Part shown: piece after piece, positions 47,421 through 55,723 of the stretch
Layout of the letters: each line of letters starts with the position of its first letter
How positions within the stretch are numbered: the first letter of the stretch is position 1
DNA from: Nannocystis exedens
GTDB lineage: Bacteria > Myxococcota_A > Polyangia > Nannocystales > Nannocystaceae
DNA: 64,000 nt
Direction of reading: 5' to 3'
Assembly: GCF_002343915.1 (NCBI RefSeq)
Contig: NZ_NETK01000001.1
Span: 9,634,001-9,698,000, forward strand
Notes under the pieces: generated by a model
Seen by the model: only the letters and a program-made list of their open reading frames with translations
Databases searched by the model: none
Told to the model about the DNA's origin: nothing
Program-made: the position numbers and the translations under genes

Positions 47421-48122
47421 GTGGAGAGCCATGCCCAGATCCTGCTGGTCGAGGACGACGCGCGGCTCGCGGCGTTGATCACGGCTTTCCTGACCACGCA
47501 AGGGTTTCAGGTCCGGGCCGTGGCCGACGGCCGCGCGGCGATCGCTGCGATCCTCGACCAGCCGCCGGACGGCGTCATCCTCGACATGTTGCTGCCGGGC
47601 GCCGACGGACTCGAGGTGTGTCGCACGGTCCGCGCCCGCTACCGCGGGTTCATCCTCGTGTTGACGGCGCAGGACGAAGACATCCACGAGGTCGTCGCGC
47701 TCGACACGGGCGCCGACGACTACCTGACCAAGCCCGTACGGCCCCAGGTGCTCCTCGCCCGCCTGCGGGCCCTGCTGCGGCGCGGGGCGCGGGTGAGCGG
47801 CGCCGACGAGCGCAGCTCGTGCATCCTCGCGGGCGACCTCGCCATCGACGTCGATCGCCGGACCGTCACCCGCGGAGGCGCGCCCGTCGTCCTCACCGAC
47901 GCCGAGTTCGACCTGCTCTGGTTGCTGGCGAGGCGAGCGCCGGCGGTGCTCTCGCGCGACGAGCTGGTGGCCGAGCTGCGCGGGATCGAATTCGACGGCC
48001 TCGATCGTTCGATCGACATGCGGGTGTCCAAGCTGCGCCGCAAGCTCGGCGACGACCAGCCGCCTCACCGCGTGATCCGGACGGTTCGCGGCCGCGGCTA
48101 CCTGTTCGTGAAGGACCGATGA
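47421..48122 (+). CDS. OmpR/PhoB-family response regulator
   Basis: The 233-residue protein has a receiver domain with acidic pair Glu11-Asp12, phospho-acceptor Asp55 (VILDMLLPG), Thr82 (LVLTAQDED) and Lys104 (YLTKPV). A winged-helix output domain follows (RSIDMRVSKLRRKLGDD, VIRTVRGRGYLFVKD). The start is GTG 47421. Its stop overlaps the histidine kinase start by 4 bp (ATGA), so the two are translationally coupled. Confidence 0.94.
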   Translation: MESHAQILLVEDDARLAALITAFLTTQGFQVRAVADGRAAIAAILDQPPDGVILDMLLPGADGLEVCRTVRARYRGFILVLTAQDEDIHEVVALDTGADDYLTKPVRPQVLLARLRALLRRGARVSGADERSSCILAGDLAIDVDRRTVTRGGAPVVLTDAEFDLLWLLARRAPAVLSRDELVAELRGIEFDGLDRSIDMRVSKLRRKLGDDQPPHRVIRTVRGRGYLFVKDR

Positions 48123-49474
48123 ACAACCTGTTCGTACGCTTCTACGTCGGTGTCGTCGCCGCGCTGGCGCTGGCGCTGATCCTCCTCGTGGTCGCGGCCG
48201 CCGGGCGGCGTGAGACGGTCGCCGAGCGCGAGGACCAGGACGCCAGGCTCGCCGAGCACTACGTCGCGCTGACGCAGGGCAACCACTGGCTGATGCAGGA
48301 GGCGCTGCTCGACCGGCCGCCGGCGGAGTGGGACGCGATCGTCGAGCGGTGGCGGCCGCACTTCCGCTACCCGATCGAGCTGCGGTCCGCCCGGGAGGTG
48401 CTCGCCGGCGAGCTGCCGCCGTTCGTGCGCGAGCGGGTCGCGGCGGGTGAAGCGGCGGCGTGGTCGCGCGTCACCCACGCGACCTCGGAGCGCCTCTCGC
48501 TCTACCTGCCGCTCGCCGGGACGGACCGCGTGCTGGTCCAGGAGCTCGAGCTCGGGCCGCCGGTCGACGTGCTGCTCGAGCTGATCGGCGTCGACGTCAT
48601 GGTGTTGCTGGCGATCCTCGGGCTCACGATCCTGGCGCTGACGCGGCCGCTCGCGCGCCACGTGACCCGCCTGGCGGAGGCCGCTCGCGCGTTCGGTTCG
48701 GGTCAACTAAACGCGCGGGTCCCCACGACCGCGCCGGAGCCGATCGGTCGGCTCGCGCGCACCTTCAACGCCATGGCGGAGCGCATTCAGCGGGCCTCGG
48801 ACGCGCAACAAGCGACGCTGCAAGCCATCTCCCACGAGCTGCGCACGCCGATCGTGCGCCTCCACTTCGCCCTCGAGGTCGCCGGCAGCGCGCTGGCCGA
48901 GGTCCCGGCGGCGCGAGACCACCTCGAGGCGATGGCCCGCGATGTCGGCGAGATCGAGGCGCTGGTCGAGGAGCTGCTGATCTACGCGCGGCTGCAGCCC
49001 GGCGCGCCGCCGCTCGAGCTGGCGCCGCTCGACCTGGCCGAGGTCGTGCGTGACGTCGTGCGCGACCTCGGGCCGCTGGCGCCCGCGCTCCCGCCGGTGA
49101 TCGAGGGGCCGGCGTCGGCGCCGTGCATGGCCCATGAGCGACACCTCGCGCGCGCCGTCAGCAACCTGCTGCGCAACGCCCAGCGCCACGCGCGGGCGCA
49201 GATCCGGGTCCGGTTCGACCTCACCGACGCCTTCGCCACGGTGTCCGTCGACGACGACGGCCCCGGCATCCCCGAGGACCAGCGCGCGCGCGTGTTCCTG
49301 CCGTTCGAGCGGCTCGACGCCAGCCGCAACCGCGCGACCGGTGGGTACGGCCTCGGGCTGGCCATCGTGCATCGGGTGATGCAAGCCCACGGGGGCAGCG
49401 CGCGAGCCGAGAGCAGCGAGCTCGGCGGCGCGCGCTTGATCCTGACCTGGCCCCGCGGCGCCGAGGCCGCTTGA
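48119..49474 (+). CDS. Sensor histidine kinase, RstB-like
   Basis: The 451-residue protein has TM1 (about residues 7-28), a periplasmic region of about 120 residues, TM2 (about 155-176), a HAMP region, then HisKA with phospho-His239 (AISHELRTP) and a HATPase_c domain: N box NLLRNAQRHA, G1 DDGPGIPED and G2 GGYGLGLAIV. It is the cognate kinase of the overlapping OmpR-type regulator. The periplasmic layout resembles RstB-type sensors, but the signal is unknown. The convergent hydrolase gene ends 7 bp beyond it. Confidence 0.95.
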   Translation: MNNLFVRFYVGVVAALALALILLVVAAAGRRETVAEREDQDARLAEHYVALTQGNHWLMQEALLDRPPAEWDAIVERWRPHFRYPIELRSAREVLAGELPPFVRERVAAGEAAAWSRVTHATSERLSLYLPLAGTDRVLVQELELGPPVDVLLELIGVDVMVLLAILGLTILALTRPLARHVTRLAEAARAFGSGQLNARVPTTAPEPIGRLARTFNAMAERIQRASDAQQATLQAISHELRTPIVRLHFALEVAGSALAEVPAARDHLEAMARDVGEIEALVEELLIYARLQPGAPPLELAPLDLAEVVRDVVRDLGPLAPALPPVIEGPASAPCMAHERHLARAVSNLLRNAQRHARAQIRVRFDLTDAFATVSVDDDGPGIPEDQRARVFLPFERLDASRNRATGGYGLGLAIVHRVMQAHGGSARAESSELGGARLILTWPRGAEAA

Positions 49475-49480
49475 TCGCCC

Positions 49481-51226
49481 TCAGGGGGCGTTCGGAGGGC
49501 GCTGGCGGGCGCGCTGGAAGCGGCGGCGTACGACCTCGAGCTCGTCGCCGATGAGGATGGGGCCCGGCGATGTCGACGGCGCCCCGTCTTCCCACGCGTC
49601 GGTGGTGCCGAGCAAGGCGGCGGCGGTCGCCGGATCGCCGTGGAAGTCGAGGGGCACGATGTCGGAGAGGCAGGACGTGTCGACCGGCGCGAGCGGATCT
49701 TCGACGAAGGCGGCGAACATCGACAGGCCGCAGGGGGTGTGCGGCGCCGTCACGGTCGGGGTCCGGACCACGATGCCGTGGGGAGCGTCGGGGACCGCCA
49801 CGAACGTCTGGCCCGGCTTCGCGTAGTGCGGCGCGATCTCGTCGGCGAATTCGATCGGGGTCTGCGGATCGAGCGTGCCGTTCATCATGAGCATCGGGAA
49901 GGCGACCGAGGGGTATTCGCCGACGTACTCGTCGCGCGGGTACCGCGGCCACTGCTCGTAGAGGGCGTACTCCGAGGCGACGTCGCCGCCCCAGAAATAC
50001 GCCTGTTCCTGGGTCTCGAGGGCCTGCGCGAGCGGGGGCAGCTCGAGGGACATCATCTCCGAGATGGCGATGTGGTTGCCCAACACCTGCGACGACAGCA
50101 GGACGTCCGGAGGCGCGGAGTCAAGATCGGGCGCGGCGGTGAGGACGGCGAGGAGGTTGTGGAAGACCGCGACATCGCCCGCTTCGCAGCGGTTCCCGCG
50201 ATAGACGAGCGCCGGGATCAGCGGGCGGGTCTCGAGGGCGGCCAGGAAGGCGCCGAACAGTTGTTTGGCCATGGTGCGCGTGATGCCGGCCTCGGCGAGC
50301 CCGCCGCAGGCCCCCTCGTCCAGCCCGTCGAGGAACGCGCCCATGGCCGCGAGCGGATCGCCGCCGAGTTTGCCGGCGCAGAAATCGTCGGCCGCGCACG
50401 CCTGCATGAACTTGCGGCCGACCCGGTCGACCCAGGGGTCGAACTGGTCGAGCGAGCACAGGCCGGCCTGACACAAGCTGTCGAGCGTCACCGAGGTCGG
50501 CTGCTCGGGGAAGAGCTGCATGTATCGCTGGGCCCAGTAGCTGCCGTAAGAGACGCCGTACACGTGCACGTCTTGGTCCGGGGCCCGCGTCCACGCGATG
50601 AGCGCCCCGACGTCCCGCGCGGCCTGGGTCGTGTTGAAGTCCGCGAGCCCGTCACCCCAGGTCGCTTCGAGGTGGTCGATGCAGGCGGGCCACTCGCCCG
50701 GCTCGATGGCGTCGACGCCGGGCACCTCGTGGTCAGGGCAGCCGAGGCGGGTCGAGCGGCCGACACCGCGGTGATCGAGAATGTAGATGTCGCTCGCCGG
50801 CGAGAGCTCCCGCAGGGGTCGGACGACCGTGTCCTCGAACGGGGCGCTGGACTGACCAGGGCCGCCGGACAGCAGCCAGACCTGCCGGGTCTTCGGGCCG
50901 CTGCCGGCGATGCGCTTGACGAACAGCTCGATCGTTTCGCCCGCCGGATCATCCCAGTCACGCGGGACCTCGACGACCGCACAGTCGGCCTCGTCTCCGC
51001 TCCCGTGGGTGCTCAGGGGGCAGGGTTCCCACGCGAGCATCGGCGTGTCGCCGTCGGTGTCTCCCGTGTCGCCGTCGGTGGCGCCGGAATCGTCGGTACC
51101 CACGGTCGCTTCGGTCTCGCTGCCGGGATCGACATCGGTGTCGTCGCTCTGCGCCTCCGCGCATCCATGCATCGCCGCCAGGCCGAGGCCGGCCACCGCC
51201 CAAGACAACCACGAATGAAGCATCAT
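49481..51226 (-). CDS. Secreted alpha/beta hydrolase with TAP-like C-terminal domain (S33 family)
   Basis: The 581-residue protein has an export signal ending AAMHGCAEA (possible lipobox) and a Asp/Thr/Gly linker (about residues 22-60). The hydrolase domain has the oxyanion segment LLSGGPGQSSAPF, DHRGVGRST, nucleophile GVSYGSYWAQRY, Asp in NGTLDPQTP and His in PDAPHGIVV. The C-terminal part matches TAP-like domains of tripeptidyl/proline-type aminopeptidases, so a secreted aminopeptidase or esterase is likely. ATG 51226, or ATG 51223. Convergent with the two-component system. Confidence 0.88.
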   Translation of the reverse strand: MMLHSWLSWAVAGLGLAAMHGCAEAQSDDTDVDPGSETEATVGTDDSGATDGDTGDTDGDTPMLAWEPCPLSTHGSGDEADCAVVEVPRDWDDPAGETIELFVKRIAGSGPKTRQVWLLSGGPGQSSAPFEDTVVRPLRELSPASDIYILDHRGVGRSTRLGCPDHEVPGVDAIEPGEWPACIDHLEATWGDGLADFNTTQAARDVGALIAWTRAPDQDVHVYGVSYGSYWAQRYMQLFPEQPTSVTLDSLCQAGLCSLDQFDPWVDRVGRKFMQACAADDFCAGKLGGDPLAAMGAFLDGLDEGACGGLAEAGITRTMAKQLFGAFLAALETRPLIPALVYRGNRCEAGDVAVFHNLLAVLTAAPDLDSAPPDVLLSSQVLGNHIAISEMMSLELPPLAQALETQEQAYFWGGDVASEYALYEQWPRYPRDEYVGEYPSVAFPMLMMNGTLDPQTPIEFADEIAPHYAKPGQTFVAVPDAPHGIVVRTPTVTAPHTPCGLSMFAAFVEDPLAPVDTSCLSDIVPLDFHGDPATAAALLGTTDAWEDGAPSTSPGPILIGDELEVVRRRFQRARQRPPNAP

Positions 51227-51423
51227 TTCGTCTCTCCGCTCCGTCGCCAGAACAGTGACCCGCGGCCGGAGGGATGTCCGTCGTGAGATTGTCGCCGCGC
51301 GTAAGCGTTTGTAACCGGCCGAGCATGATGCGCCGCGTCGCTGCCGCGACGGCTCGTTCGCCGGACCGGAGCGCGGTCGTCGCGGCCGCCGCCGCGAGGG
51401 CGTACCGGACGGGAATGATGGGA

Positions 51424-51497
51424 CATGACCCGGAGGGAATGTCCACGCGAGCATGTCTAAAAAGACATGCTCGACGAGGCATGTCCGTCAGGGCATG
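51424..51497. repeat. 14-bp phased palindrome array (CATG x5 plus AATG)
   Basis: CATG 51424, AATG 51438, CATG 51452, 51466, 51480 and 51494 are exactly 14 bp apart. The stop codon of the vWA lipoprotein gene (51488-51490) lies between the last two units, so the final Met-Pro codons are repeat sequence. The pair at 51452/51466 (CATGTCTAAAAAGACATG) is a perfect 7-bp stem with a 4-base loop. Confidence 0.9.
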
Positions 51498-53062
51498 GCG
51501 TGGAGGGTCGGCTGCAGCATGCCGGCGAGGCAGCCGAGGGCGGCGGTGTAGTCGCTGTCGCAGACGGACTCGATGCAGCAGCGCATGGCGCGTTCGTTGA
51601 CGGCGGTGTCGGGGTCGTCGGGGAGGTCGAGCGACTGGCAGACTTCCTGGATCCGGCCGGGCGGGACGGCCTGGCCGGCCGGGCCGACGCAGCCGGGACC
51701 GATGCCGAACTCGAACTGCTTGTCGGCCGGGGTGTCGCCGTCGCCGGGGAGGATGTCCTCGGGGCGCCAGTCGCGGTAGACGAGGGCGTCGACGCCGCCG
51801 GCGAGCGGCTCGAACGGCGGGGCAGGGTTGTGGGCGGTGACCTGGGGGACGCCGCCGAGGACGAGCATGACGACGTCCTTGCCGTGGAGGTGGCGCAGGT
51901 CGGACAGGGCGTCGGTGTAGCGCGCGACGGGGTGGAGGACCTGCTTGTCGTCGGACATGCACCACTCGTAGACGCCGTCGTCGTCGTCGTCGGCGCAGGT
52001 CATGCCGGCGTTCCAGCACACGGCGCTGGTCGGCTCGGTCCGCTGGCCGCTGCTGGGGTGCGGCGGCCAGTACTTGCTGAACTCAGGGTCGTCGTGCAGC
52101 TTGGGGTCGAAGTAGGCGAAGTTGAGGGTGGAGCAGTCGGTCTCGTCGGTGACGATGACGACGGCCAGCGGCGCGCCAGGGCGCAGGAAGGGCCGCTCGC
52201 CGGTGTTCCACCGCGCCTCGAGGTCGAGCGCGCGGACCATGGCCTCGAGCGGCGACTCCATGCCGCAGCCGTCGATGCCCTGCGGGCCGATGCAGGCGAG
52301 GGCGTCGGCGGCCGCGTCACCCATGCCGTCGGGATCGATGACGTTGTGGCCGGTGGGGCTGAAGTGGATGAAGGGATCGGTGGGGACCGAGGGCGCAGCC
52401 TCGGCGCAGCGCGAGGTGCAGATCTCGGACATCACCGGCGGATCGGCGCCGAGGCCGGTGAACCGCGTGAGCCGCTCGGTGCACGGGGTGTCGATCGGCT
52501 CGCCGTCGGCGGCGTCGTAGTCGGGCTTCTCGAACGGCGTGCACAGCGGATGCGGCACGTCCGTGGTGGTGACCATGATGTGCACGTCGGCGCCGACGAG
52601 CTGGCCGTTGGCGTCGCTGAGGCCGCGCAGCAGCGAGACGAAGGTGGGGAAGCTGTCGGCGAGCTGGCTCTGCTCCTCGCCCATGGTGCCGGAGTTGTCG
52701 ATGACGAACAGGACGTCGAGCTGCTGGCAGGCGCCGCCGTCGATGCAGCCGGCCTCCGGCGGCGGATCCTCGCCGGTGGTGACGGGCTCGCCGGTGGTGT
52801 CGTCGGGCGGCTCGCCGGTGGTGCCCGGGTCGGCGGTGGTGGTCGGCAGCGGACCGACGGTGGTGTCGTCGACCTGCTGCGAGGTGACGACGAGCGTGTC
52901 GAGGCCGCCGGTCTCGGCGCCGTCGGTGTCGCCCGGGAGCTCGCCCAGCGGGCTCGGATCGAGGATGCAGCCGAGATGTACGAAAGGACAGGTGAGAACC
53001 ACGGCGAGGCCCACCCTCGCCGCGGAGGCGATGGTGCTGCGGTGCGATCTCGAGGTGGGCAC
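51488..53062 (-). CDS. von Willebrand factor A domain lipoprotein
   Basis: The 524-residue protein (GTG 53062) has a hydrophobic signal ending FVHLGCILDPS (imperfect lipobox), a Thr/Pro/Gly linker (about residues 38-95) and a vWA domain with MIDAS DNSGTMGEEQSQ. It continues through VHIMVTTTDVPHP and VIVTDETDCST. Several Cys pairs suggest disulfides. It is the gene immediately downstream of the second sigma module and is probably its target or part of its transcript. The upstream part of the open frame is excluded because it lacks a signal. Confidence 0.85.
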   Translation of the reverse strand: MPTSRSHRSTIASAARVGLAVVLTCPFVHLGCILDPSPLGELPGDTDGAETGGLDTLVVTSQQVDDTTVGPLPTTTADPGTTGEPPDDTTGEPVTTGEDPPPEAGCIDGGACQQLDVLFVIDNSGTMGEEQSQLADSFPTFVSLLRGLSDANGQLVGADVHIMVTTTDVPHPLCTPFEKPDYDAADGEPIDTPCTERLTRFTGLGADPPVMSEICTSRCAEAAPSVPTDPFIHFSPTGHNVIDPDGMGDAAADALACIGPQGIDGCGMESPLEAMVRALDLEARWNTGERPFLRPGAPLAVVIVTDETDCSTLNFAYFDPKLHDDPEFSKYWPPHPSSGQRTEPTSAVCWNAGMTCADDDDDGVYEWCMSDDKQVLHPVARYTDALSDLRHLHGKDVVMLVLGGVPQVTAHNPAPPFEPLAGGVDALVYRDWRPEDILPGDGDTPADKQFEFGIGPGCVGPAGQAVPPGRIQEVCQSLDLPDDPDTAVNERAMRCCIESVCDSDYTAALGCLAGMLQPTLHAMP

Positions 53063-53087
53063 GGGTCGTCTCACCCGCCGCGCCGGG

Positions 53088-53798
53088 TCAGGGCTGCGCG
53101 GCCGGTCCAGTACAGAGCGTGGCGGCCCGGTCGACCAGAGGCGAGCCCGGGAATCGCCGCGGGAAGTTGGCCGCGAGGTCGCGCGCGGCGTCGCGCTGCC
53201 CGAGGGCGCAGCGCGCCTCGATCTCGAGCAGGCTGCGCTCGGCGGCCAAGATGCCGCCGGGGAACCGCCGGGCGTGCTCCTCGAGGAGCTGGAGGCGCTC
53301 GGCCGGGGCGGCCAGCTTGGCCCGCCGCAGCAGGTCGACCTCGGCGGCCACGGTGTCCTCACGCGCAGGCCGGCGGGTCTTGGCGGGGTCCGGAGCGACA
53401 GGTTTGTCGGCGGACGGCTCCGGCGGTGCGACCTCGGGCGCGGGCTCGGGCGCGGGGGCGCGGGCCGGTTCGGGGCGCCGGACGGCCTCGGCAGTCTGCG
53501 CCGCGTCGCCCTCGCGGGCCTGGTAAGGAGCGGCGACGTGGGTCTGCGGCGCCTCGCCGCGCTGCATCACGGCCCAGGTCAGGGCCAGCAGGACGCCGGC
53601 CGCCAGCGCGAAGCCGCCGAGCACCCGCGGGGCGAGGCGCGACCGTCGAGGCGCCTCCTCGTCGAGATCGTCGCCGCCGCCCTCGTCGACGCGCTGCTCG
53701 AGCGCCGCGAGGACACGGTCGGCGACCGCGCGGTCGGGCGACTCGGCGCTGCGAAATGCGGCCAGGCGCGCCCGCGCCTCCGAACTCAGCGGTTCCAT
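53088..53798 (-). CDS. Membrane-anchored periplasmic TPR-like protein of the sigma module
   Basis: The 236-residue protein has a short cytoplasmic N-terminus (about 55 residues, helical and acidic), one membrane helix (about 56-76, LGGFALAAGVLLALTWAVM), a Pro/Ala/Glu linker, and a C-terminal helical domain (LLRRAKLAAPAERLQLLEEHARRFPGGILAAERSLLEIEARCALGQRDAA). That last domain matches the C-terminus of the fused sigma factor at 19299-20498 (ATLELVARHRQRFPAGVFAQEAAAAAIEARCRLGEQDRA). Its start overlaps the sigma gene by 13 bp. By position it may act as an anti-sigma-like partner; that is inference. Confidence 0.8.
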   Translation of the reverse strand: MEPLSSEARARLAAFRSAESPDRAVADRVLAALEQRVDEGGGDDLDEEAPRRSRLAPRVLGGFALAAGVLLALTWAVMQRGEAPQTHVAAPYQAREGDAAQTAEAVRRPEPARAPAPEPAPEVAPPEPSADKPVAPDPAKTRRPAREDTVAAEVDLLRRAKLAAPAERLQLLEEHARRFPGGILAAERSLLEIEARCALGQRDAARDLAANFPRRFPGSPLVDRAATLCTGPAAQP

Positions 53799-54361
53799 GC
53801 TGCTTGCCTCCCGTCCGCCCGTTCGGTCTCGGCGATGGCCCGCTCGAACTCGGCCCGAGCGGCCCGTAGACGCGAATAAACGGTGTTCAGTTTGACGTCG
53901 AGGGCCTGGGAGATCTCCGGCGCCGTGAAGCCCTCGAGGTCGGCGAGGATGAAGACCATGCGCTTGTCGTTGTCGAGGCTGTCGAGGAAGCGTTGCACGA
54001 AGTCGGCGGCCTCGGCGCGCTCGGCGACGCGCTCGCGCGGCTGGTGGGTGTGGACGACGGCGAACGCCTGGATCCGGCGCTCATGGCGCCGCAGACCGCG
54101 GCGGAAATCACTGGCGACCCGCCGCGCGGTGCCGAACAGCCAGCTCCGCAGCGAGATCTGCGGATCGAGGCCGGGGAGGCGGCGGTGCAGCACGAGGAAC
54201 ACGTCCTGGGCGGCGTCCTCGAGCTGGTCATAAGGGACCCCGAGGCGGCGAAGGATCCGCCAGACGAGGTCGAAGTAAGCGTAGTACACGGTGACGAACC
54301 CGCGCTGCGCGTGCTCCTCGGGGCCAGATATGGGCGGCTGAACCTTCAGCACGGCAGTCAC
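53786..54361 (-). CDS. ECF-family RNA polymerase sigma factor
   Basis: The 191-residue protein has region 2 (VYYAYFDLVWRILRRLGVPYDQLEDAAQDVFLVLHRRL, RSWLFGTARRVASDFRR) and region 4 (LADLEGFTAPEISQALDVKLNTVYSRLRAARAEFERAI). The start is GTG 54361, directly after the TAA of the upstream gene, and the downstream membrane protein overlaps by 13 bp. The three genes form one tight operon. The sigma part of the fused protein at 19299-20498 is its paralogue. Confidence 0.92.
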   Translation of the reverse strand: MTAVLKVQPPISGPEEHAQRGFVTVYYAYFDLVWRILRRLGVPYDQLEDAAQDVFLVLHRRLPGLDPQISLRSWLFGTARRVASDFRRGLRRHERRIQAFAVVHTHQPRERVAERAEAADFVQRFLDSLDNDKRMVFILADLEGFTAPEISQALDVKLNTVYSRLRAARAEFERAIAETERADGRQAAWNR

Positions 54362-55423
54362 TTATTTCTTTGGCCGGGCCGCGGTCGATCCGTCACGCCG
54401 CGCGCCCGGCCCGAGACGAATCTCGAGGCCGCCGCCGAAGCGTACGCCGACCGGCTGGGTGATGAACACGAGCTCGTCGCTGACGGTGAACTGGGCCCGC
54501 AGCGGGGTGACGAGGAAGTCGGTGCGGACGCCGAGGCCGACCCGCGGGTGCGGGGACCACACGAGGCCGAGCCCGAGCGAGACGGCGAACCAGGGCGGGC
54601 GAGCCTCCCGGCGGGAGACGGTGATGCCTGCGCCCTCGGCGAGGAACTGACCGCCCTCGAGCCCGAGGCACACCGGGATCTCGAGGGGCCCGGGGAGGAA
54701 CCGGCCGCAACCGCGGACCCCCAGGGCCCAGCGGGCGACGACGCCGACCCGGGCGTCCTCGAAGGTCAGCGGGCGCGCGGGCATGTAGTGGCCGACGGCC
54801 TCGATGCGGAGGCGGTGGTAGAGGAAGCCGAACGCGCCGCCGATGTCGCCGGCGATCGTCGGGGTGGCGCCGGCGTCGATCGCCCCGTCGACGCGGAGGA
54901 GGACGCTGAGCTCGTGGGCGCGGGCGGGCCGGGGGGCGCGCGGACGCGGGGGCGGAGCGTCGCGGGGCGGGGGCGGAGGATCGCCGGCCGGCTCGGGCGC
55001 GGGAGCGGCGGGCGCGGGGCCGACGACCTCGGGCGGCGGTGGGACCGGGGGCGGAGGAGCAGGCTCGGGCTCGGGCTCGGGCTCGGGGGCCGGGGGCGCG
55101 AGCTGGTTGGCGAACTCGAGCGGGTCGATGGCGATGGCGATGATCAGGGCCGCGGCGCCGTCGAGCGACTCGCAGGCGTCGGCGCGCTCGACCCGGCGCT
55201 GGGTCAGCCGCTGCGTGTGGATGTCGAGCCGCAGCTCGTAGCGCCCGGCGACCCGGCGGACGACGCCGCGCACGCGCACGCCCTCGAGGTCGGGCGGCCG
55301 GGTGAGGGCGGCCAGGGCGTCGAGGACGTCGTCGCGGGTCGGGCAACCCTCGGGGGCGCGCCACTCGATCGCGGGCGGTCCGGCCAGCGACAGGAGGAGC
55401 AGCGCGGAGGTCGGACCGAGCAT
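54362..55423 (-). CDS. Secreted/outer-envelope protein of the sigma module
   Basis: The 353-residue protein has a signal peptide (LGPTSALLLLSLAG), an N-terminal domain (APEGCPTRDDVLDALAAL, ELRLDIHT, DGAAALIIAIAIDPLEF), and a long Pro/Glu/Ala linker (about residues 130-185) that includes EPEPEPEPEP encoded by a GGGCTC hexamer repeat. The C-terminal domain is Gly- and aromatic-rich with alternating strands (WFAVSLGLGLVWSPHPRVGLGVRTDFLV) and looks like an outer-membrane beta-rich domain. It is the intact paralogue of the frameshifted gene at 20520-21871. It is the first gene of the sigma operon. Confidence 0.8.
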   Translation of the reverse strand: MLGPTSALLLLSLAGPPAIEWRAPEGCPTRDDVLDALAALTRPPDLEGVRVRGVVRRVAGRYELRLDIHTQRLTQRRVERADACESLDGAAALIIAIAIDPLEFANQLAPPAPEPEPEPEPAPPPPVPPPPEVVGPAPAAPAPEPAGDPPPPPRDAPPPRPRAPRPARAHELSVLLRVDGAIDAGATPTIAGDIGGAFGFLYHRLRIEAVGHYMPARPLTFEDARVGVVARWALGVRGCGRFLPGPLEIPVCLGLEGGQFLAEGAGITVSRREARPPWFAVSLGLGLVWSPHPRVGLGVRTDFLVTPLRAQFTVSDELVFITQPVGVRFGGGLEIRLGPGARRDGSTAARPKK

Positions 55424-55723
55424 GGACGCAGCAGCCTCGGATGGTAGGCACGAGCCCGGCCGGGACGCCAGGGGGCTGCGGCGGGGCGCCCGGTGAGTTT
55501 GTCCGGCGTTCGGCGGCGAGGAGCCGACCTGGCTTTGGGGACATGTGATTGTGAGCAGGCGGGTCGCCGGGCGGAACCGCCCGGAGGTCGTGGGCGCGCC
55601 CCGGGGGCTCGCAACGGCGCGTCCGCGGGGGTGTCAGCGCGGGCGAGGCGGCGGCGTTGGGGAGCTGCACGCCGAGGCACGAGGCTGCCGAGCTGGCCCG
55701 TGTCCCGGCCCAAGGAGACGCGC
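55424..55723. other. Divergent promoter region between sigma operon and vWA gene
   Basis: This holds the promoters of the sigma operon (minus) and the vWA protein gene (plus). No consensus sigma-70 hexamers stand out, which would fit recognition by an ECF sigma factor; that is inference. No repeat array is present here. Confidence 0.4.

Noticed and set aside
51288..51320. Promoter of the TAP-like hydrolase (TTACAA, GACAAT on minus strand)
   Set aside because: Both hexamers are weak and the spacing is too short to support a call.
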